Positions 14,045 to 18,217 of a stretch of 18,217 bases of DNA are shown here, one piece after another. Below the pieces are notes generated by a model. The model was not told the origin of the DNA and made no database searches. It saw nothing but the letters and a program-made list of their open reading frames with translations. The stretch is from positions 1 to 18,217 of the forward strand of contig JBIOHJ010000065.1 in the NCBI GenBank assembly GCA_044448905.1, written 5' to 3'. Every line of letters begins with the position of its first letter. Positions within the stretch are counted from its first letter, which is position 1. The translations under genes and the position numbers were made by a program. Origin of the DNA: JBIOHJ01 sp044448905. GTDB taxonomy: Bacteria; Bacteroidota; Bacteroidia; AKYH767-A; OLB10.

Positions 14045-14782
14045 ATGCGCATCCTTGTTTGCATCAGCAACGTTCCCGATACCACCACAAAAATAAATTT
14101 TACTCCCGATAATAAGGCATTGGTTACGCAGGGCGTTCAGTTTATTATCAACCCATACGATGAAATTGCCCTTACACGGGCTTTGGAACTGACTGAAAAA
14201 AGTGGCGGAACGGTAACCGTGATAAATGTGGGAGATGTTTCGACTGAGCCAACCATACGCAAAGCATTAGCTATTGGAGCTACGGATGCCATTCGTGTAA
14301 ATGCCGCACCGCGCGATGCATGGTTTGTTTCGAAACAGATTGCCGAAGTGGCTAAAAAAAATAATTACGATTTGATTTTAACCGGCCGCGAAAGCATTGA
14401 TTACAATGGCGCGCAGGTAACGGCTATGGTTGGTGCGCTGCTCGATATTCCTTCGGTGAGCAGCTGCAAATCGCTTACGATTGAAAATAATACCGCTACG
14501 CTTGAAAGAGAAATTGAAGGCGGCAAGGAAGTTATTTCGTGCCCGCTGCCTGTTATCGCGGGAGCATGCGAAGGAATGGCTGAGCCACGAATACCCAATA
14601 TGAGAGGGATTATGGGCGCACGCACAAAGCCATTAACGGTTGTTGAAGCTGTTGAAGTTCCGCAATACACCAGTGTTGTTAGTTACGATAAGCCAAAACC
14701 ACGCAGCTCGGTTAACCTGGTTGCGGCAGATGATGTAAATAAATTAGTTGAACTGCTTCATGGGGAAGCGAAGGTTATTTGA
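14045..14782 (+). CDS. etfB: Electron transfer flavoprotein, beta subunit
   Basis: Beta subunit of the cytoplasmic ETF heterodimer, which takes electrons from acyl-CoA and related dehydrogenases through FAD and carries AMP. It is 245 aa, the usual length. Landmarks are the N-terminal strand MRILVCISNVPDT, NPYDEIAL (36-43), the ETF-beta signature TGRESIDYNGAQVTAMVG (113-130) and PRIPNMRGIMGARTKP (181-196). Its partner etfA follows after 48 nt on the same strand. The start codon is immediately preceded by an AT-rich short tandem repeat, which might affect expression. The sequence fits a conventional (group I type) ETF, but the physiological electron donor cannot be told from here. Confidence 0.95.
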   Translation: MRILVCISNVPDTTTKINFTPDNKALVTQGVQFIINPYDEIALTRALELTEKSGGTVTVINVGDVSTEPTIRKALAIGATDAIRVNAAPRDAWFVSKQIAEVAKKNNYDLILTGRESIDYNGAQVTAMVGALLDIPSVSSCKSLTIENNTATLEREIEGGKEVISCPLPVIAGACEGMAEPRIPNMRGIMGARTKPLTVVEAVEVPQYTSVVSYDKPKPRSSVNLVAADDVNKLVELLHGEAKVI

Positions 14783-14786
14783 TGGT

Positions 14787-14814
14787 AGTATCAAGACACA
14801 AGTATCAAGTATCA
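14787..14814. repeat. AGTATCA short tandem repeat between etfB and etfA
   Basis: AGTATCA occurs at 14787, 14801 and 14808, the last two in direct succession. They sit in the 48-bp spacer between the two ETF genes. It is the third short heptamer-type repeat in consecutive spacers of this block. Confidence 0.65.
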
Positions 14815-14830
14815 GGATAAAAAATTATAC

Positions 14831-15808
14831 ATGTCAGTTTTAGTTTACGCGGAACATTCAGGAGGGAAGTTTAAGAAATCAACATTTGAAGTGATTTCGT
14901 ATGGATATGAAATTGCGAAAAAGACGGGTGGTGATGTAACGGTAATTTCCATTGGAGATGTCGCGGAAGATGAATTAAAAAAGCTTGGTGCTTACGGTGC
15001 AAAAAAGATATTGAATGTTTCGCTCGATAAGCTTAAAACTTTTGTTAACCAGGCTTACGGTGCTGTAATTGCTGAAGCAGCAAAATCCGAAAACGCGAAA
15101 ATAATTGTCCTGTCGGCTTCGTTTTCGGGAAAAGGACTGGCACCGCGTGTAGCCGTTAAGTTAGATGCAGGATACGTGGATGGAGCTGTGGCGCTTCCCG
15201 ATACATCAAACGGATTTACTGTAAGGAAAACAGCATTTTCAGGAAAAGCATTCGCTGATGTTACACTAACTTCCGAAATAAAAATTATTACCCTTGTTCC
15301 CAACTCATATAAAGTTGTTGAAAATTCTCAGCAGGCTGAAATAGTACTATTCTCTCCAACAATAAAAGATTCCGACTTCAGCACCATGATAAAAGAAATC
15401 GTGCGTGCATCCGATAAAGTTTCGTTGCCCGATGCCGAGCTGGTTGTTTCGGCAGGCAGAGGATTGAAAGGACCTGAGAATTGGGGAATGATTGAAGAGC
15501 TTGCAAATTTATTGGGCGCTGCTACGGCCTGTTCAAAACCCGTAAGCGATGCCAACTGGCGCCCTCACAGTGAACACGTAGGTCAAACCGGAATTGCCAT
15601 AAGCCCTAATTTGTATATCGCAATCGGAATTTCGGGAGCCATACAACATCTTGCCGGAGTGAGCTCATCAAAAACTATCGTAGTAATAAATAAAGATCCC
15701 GAAGCGCCATTCTTCAAAGCAGCCGATTACGGTATTGTTGGCGATGCCTTTGAAGTGGTTCCTAAATTAATTGAAGCGATAAAGAAATTTAAAGCGGCAC
15801 ATGCGTGA
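14831..15808 (+). CDS. etfA: Electron transfer flavoprotein, alpha subunit
   Basis: FAD-binding subunit of ETF, 325 aa, full length. The N-terminal domain begins MSVLVYAEHSGGKF. The C-terminal FAD domain has SAGRGLKGPENW (207-218), the long signature GQTGIAISPNLYIAIGISGA (251-270) followed by IQHLAG, then INKDPEAPFF (286-295) and ADYGIVGD (298-305). All expected cofactor-binding segments are present. It is co-oriented with etfB upstream and with the DUF151 gene 70 bp downstream. Together with etfB it links fatty acid or amino acid oxidation to the quinone pool through an ETF-quinone oxidoreductase that is not in this window. Confidence 0.96.
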   Translation: MSVLVYAEHSGGKFKKSTFEVISYGYEIAKKTGGDVTVISIGDVAEDELKKLGAYGAKKILNVSLDKLKTFVNQAYGAVIAEAAKSENAKIIVLSASFSGKGLAPRVAVKLDAGYVDGAVALPDTSNGFTVRKTAFSGKAFADVTLTSEIKIITLVPNSYKVVENSQQAEIVLFSPTIKDSDFSTMIKEIVRASDKVSLPDAELVVSAGRGLKGPENWGMIEELANLLGAATACSKPVSDANWRPHSEHVGQTGIAISPNLYIAIGISGAIQHLAGVSSSKTIVVINKDPEAPFFKAADYGIVGDAFEVVPKLIEAIKKFKAAHA

Positions 15809-15878
15809 GAATATAGTTCAAATTGTTTTTTTATATTGATATTTTATAAATGGATTTTTTTTATTTTTATAGTCCGAA

Positions 15879-16499
15879 ATGAAGAAGATAAAATTAGAGA
15901 TTATAGGCTTGTCATTCAGCCAGACACAGTCGGGTGCGTATGCGCTTGTTTTGGGAGAGCAAACCGGGAAAAGAAGATTGCCTATCATCATAGGAGGATT
16001 CGAAGCGCAGGCAATTGCCGTTGAGCTCGAGAACATGACACCAAGCCGCCCGCTTACTCACGATTTGTTTAAAAACTTTGCAATCGCTTATGGAATTGCC
16101 GTGGAGGAAGTGGTTGTGTATAATCTTAAAGAAGGTATTTTTTATTCCAAGCTTCTTTGCAATGACGGGCAGAAATCGCTGGAGATTGACGCACGCACGT
16201 CAGATGCCATCGCTATGGCAGTACGATTTAACTGCCCTATTTATACCTACGAATTCATTCTTTCGCAAGCGGGAGTTTTACTCGATGACGACAGCGCCAT
16301 TATTGATGAACCCAAGGTTGGAAAAGAAAAAGAGAAAGAAAAAAAACCATCAGTAAAATCTTCAGGCAAACACATCGAGTACTCCGCCATGACCATTGAG
16401 GAACTCAAAGAGTCGCTTATGCGAGCCATTGACGAAGAGGCTTATGAGAAAGCATCTAAAATCAGGGATGAATTAGCGAAAAGAAAAAAAACCTCTTAA
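15879..16499 (+). CDS. DUF151 bifunctional nuclease-family protein with UVR motif
   Basis: 206 aa. The BFN/DUF151 domain (about 1-137) shows LPIIIGGFEAQAIAVELENMT (broken here by its turn), RPLTHDLF (about 57-64) and the ARTSDAIAMAVRF helix (about 106-118). A low-complexity Lys/Glu linker follows (about 148-157). The C-terminus carries a UVR motif from MTIEELKESLMRAIDEE to KIRDELAKRK (about 170-203), the short helical hairpin also found in UvrB/UvrC and Clp adaptor proteins. DUF151 members have been reported with nuclease activity in plants, but their bacterial role is unclear. The gene follows etfA and precedes a nucleoside transporter by 24 nt, an order I recall in Bacteroidetes. The ATG at 15879 gives the canonical N-terminus. 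Confidence 0.92.
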   Translation: MKKIKLEIIGLSFSQTQSGAYALVLGEQTGKRRLPIIIGGFEAQAIAVELENMTPSRPLTHDLFKNFAIAYGIAVEEVVVYNLKEGIFYSKLLCNDGQKSLEIDARTSDAIAMAVRFNCPIYTYEFILSQAGVLLDDDSAIIDEPKVGKEKEKEKKPSVKSSGKHIEYSAMTIEELKESLMRAIDEEAYEKASKIRDELAKRKKTS

Positions 16500-16523
16500 C
16501 TTGCGCGCATAATTTTAAAAGGT

Positions 16524-18217
16524 ATGCGCTACTTTTTTTTACTTCTTTCCATTTCCTTTTTATTTTTTTCTTGTTCAAATAACAAGCCTCCATCCATTTC
16601 TGATTCCGTTGCAAAAAAATGGAAATATGTTTCCATTAAGGATATAAGTGGTAATACCGCAAAACAGGTAAGCGATTCAGATTATTTTTATTTGGGCGCA
16701 GCCGGCAATGCACAAACCTTCAATTACGATCTCGCAAAAGAAAATATTCACTCTTCCGGAAATTGGCAAATCCAGGATTCTACCCTTGTTCTCACCTATG
16801 ATTTAAAACCTGCAGAAACTGAAATTGATTCGTCAAGCTATCGGGTTACAGATAAAAATCCTGAGCTGATTTTATTTAACGAAGGAAAGGAAATTACAAA
16901 AATTACACCTGAAGGATTGCAGAGCGACCATGTTGTCAGAAAATTTCATGTGCTGGTTTGTAATGACAATGACCTGGTAATTGAAGAAAAAGGAATAACG
17001 TTTTCCTTACACTACACAAGTGTTATCCCTGAAAGCAACATAAGCTTTTATTCTCTTTTCAGGGGGATGATTGGTATTCTTGTGCTTGTGCTTATTCTCT
17101 ATTCATTAAGCACTAACCGTAAAGCAATTTCATGGAAGCTGGTTATTTCCGGTATTTTATTTCAAATCATTTTCGCGATTGGTGTTTTAAAAGTATCTTT
17201 TATTAAAGCTGCATTCGACAGCATAAGCAACTTTTTTGTTATTGTATTAAAATTTACCCGCGAAGGATCGGGATTTTTGTTTGGAAGCCTGCTGGATGTA
17301 AACTCCAACGGATTTCTTTTTGCTTTCCAGATTTTACCTACCATCATTTTCTTCTCGGCATTAACAAGCATGCTGTTTTACCTGGGCATTCTTCAAAAAA
17401 TAGTTCATGGGCTTGCGTGGATGATGGGTAAGGCGATGAAAATTTCGGGGGCAGAAAATTTATCCACCGCTGCAAATATTTTTCTCGGACAAACCGAAGC
17501 CCCGTTAATGATCCGGCATTTTCTTCCGCAAATGACACGTTCCGAAATTCTTTGCATTATGATTGGAGGAATGGCAAATACTGCGGGAGGAGTTCTTGCC
17601 GCTTATGTCGGGTTTCTTGGTGGTGCCGATCCCGTTCAGCAATTATTTTTCGCGAAGCATTTGCTCGCTGCATCGGTAATGTCAGCCCCGGCTACCATAG
17701 TTGTTTCAAAAATGATGATTCCCCAGACCGAACAGATTGATGAGACACTGCACGTTTCAAAAGAAAAAATAGGAACTAACCTGTTAGAAGCAATCGCAAA
17801 CGGTACGACTGATGGAATAAAGCTTGCCGTTAATGTTGCCGGAATGCTTATTGTTTTTATCGCGCTGATTGCAATGGTGAATTATACGCTCAATGATTTT
17901 ATCGGCAACGCAACAGGCTTGAATAGTTATATAGAAAAAATAACGCACGGACGTTATCATGGTTTTACACTCCAGTTTATGCTCGGATATATTTGCGCTC
18001 CCATATCGTTTCTTATTGGTGTATGTAAAGAGGACATGATTTACGTAGGGCAGCTGCTTGGCGAAAAAACAATACTGAATGAGTTTGTTGCTTACATTTC
18101 GCTTTCCGAAATGAAAAGTTTGTTTCATGAACAAAAATCAATCATCATGGCAACTTATATTCTTTCCGGCTTTGCAAATTTCGCTTCCATCGGAATACAA
18201 ATAGGCGGTATTGGCTC
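16524..18217 (+). CDS. CNT-family nucleoside transporter with N-terminal lipoprotein-like domain (3' end outside the window)
   Basis: 564 codons are open from the ATG at 16524 to the window end. Residues 1-17 (MRYFFLLLSISFLFFSC) form a signal peptide with a lipobox-like end at Cys17. A predicted periplasmic domain of about 155 residues follows (about 18-172), rich in beta-strand-like segments and containing WKYVSIKDISGNT and WQIQDSTLVLTYDL. The transporter starts near residue 177. It shows several hydrophobic helices, the CNT core motif GQTEAPLMIRHF (322-333), MIGGMANTAGGVLAAYVG, and a C-terminal region ending FANFASIGIQIGG. CNT proteins import nucleosides with Na+ or H+. Known bacterial CNTs are about 400 aa with no such domain, so the fusion is unusual to me. 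It is probably in one operon with the DUF151 gene 24 nt upstream. Confidence 0.9.
   Translation, partial: MRYFFLLLSISFLFFSCSNNKPPSISDSVAKKWKYVSIKDISGNTAKQVSDSDYFYLGAAGNAQTFNYDLAKENIHSSGNWQIQDSTLVLTYDLKPAETEIDSSSYRVTDKNPELILFNEGKEITKITPEGLQSDHVVRKFHVLVCNDNDLVIEEKGITFSLHYTSVIPESNISFYSLFRGMIGILVLVLILYSLSTNRKAISWKLVISGILFQIIFAIGVLKVSFIKAAFDSISNFFVIVLKFTREGSGFLFGSLLDVNSNGFLFAFQILPTIIFFSALTSMLFYLGILQKIVHGLAWMMGKAMKISGAENLSTAANIFLGQTEAPLMIRHFLPQMTRSEILCIMIGGMANTAGGVLAAYVGFLGGADPVQQLFFAKHLLAASVMSAPATIVVSKMMIPQTEQIDETLHVSKEKIGTNLLEAIANGTTDGIKLAVNVAGMLIVFIALIAMVNYTLNDFIGNATGLNSYIEKITHGRYHGFTLQFMLGYICAPISFLIGVCKEDMIYVGQLLGEKTILNEFVAYISLSEMKSLFHEQKSIIMATYILSGFANFASIGIQIGGIG

Noticed and set aside
17784..18134. 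Minus-strand frame opposite the transporter
   Set aside because: It overlaps the CNT core in antisense, and its composition is not protein-like.

Overview
The window reads as part of a Bacteroidota (Bacteroidetes) chromosome. The pointers are a predicted secreted Kelch protein with a type IX secretion (Por) C-terminal sorting domain, Bacteroidetes-style promoter words (TTTG-N19-TAnnTTTG), a BBP2-like porin, a stand-alone pdhB, and an etfB-etfA-DUF151-nucleoside transporter gene order that I recall from this phylum. I see no rRNA, tRNA, CRISPR array, transposase or phage gene.

Positions 1-6243 look like a cation-homeostasis block. They hold the end of an NhaD-type Na+/H+ antiporter, a KdpD-like histidine kinase without the N-terminal KdpD and Usp domains, a KdpE-like response regulator overlapping it by 8 nt, a beta-barrel porin, and a Kup K+ transporter 4 nt behind the porin. 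No kdpFABC genes are present. The same two-box operator layout lies upstream of both the kinase-regulator pair and the porin-kup pair: TTTAYA-N5-TTTATA, a second degenerate box exactly 32 bp further on, and a TAnnTTTG-like -7 word exactly 59 bp from the start of the first box. The sites resemble what I recall of E. coli KdpE sites. The inference is an autoregulated KdpDE-type system whose output is an outer-membrane pore plus an inner-membrane K+ importer.

Positions 6244-9233 are accessory-looking. They hold a 21-bp tandem array of small hairpins, a membrane-anchored coiled-coil/TPR protein with a recent 204-bp internal duplication, a bidirectional terminator, and an unrecognised AT-rich gene on the minus strand that seems to have lost its last 57 codons to an in-frame TAA. 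Two inverted copies of a hairpin repeat sharing 18 identical bases flank this pair of genes.

Positions 9234-12410 hold two predicted exported proteins in convergent orientation: the Kelch/T9SS protein and a 634-aa OmpA-like protein with paired cysteines. They meet at a shared hairpin that contains the stop codon of the second.

Positions 12523-18217 are housekeeping metabolism. Leftwards run a small TPR gene and pdhB (pyruvate dehydrogenase E1 beta). Rightwards run etfB, etfA, a DUF151 bifunctional nuclease with a UVR motif, and a CNT nucleoside transporter cut by the window end. The transporter carries an unusual lipoprotein-like periplasmic N-terminal domain. Three spacers in this block contain different short, roughly 7-bp tandem repeats.
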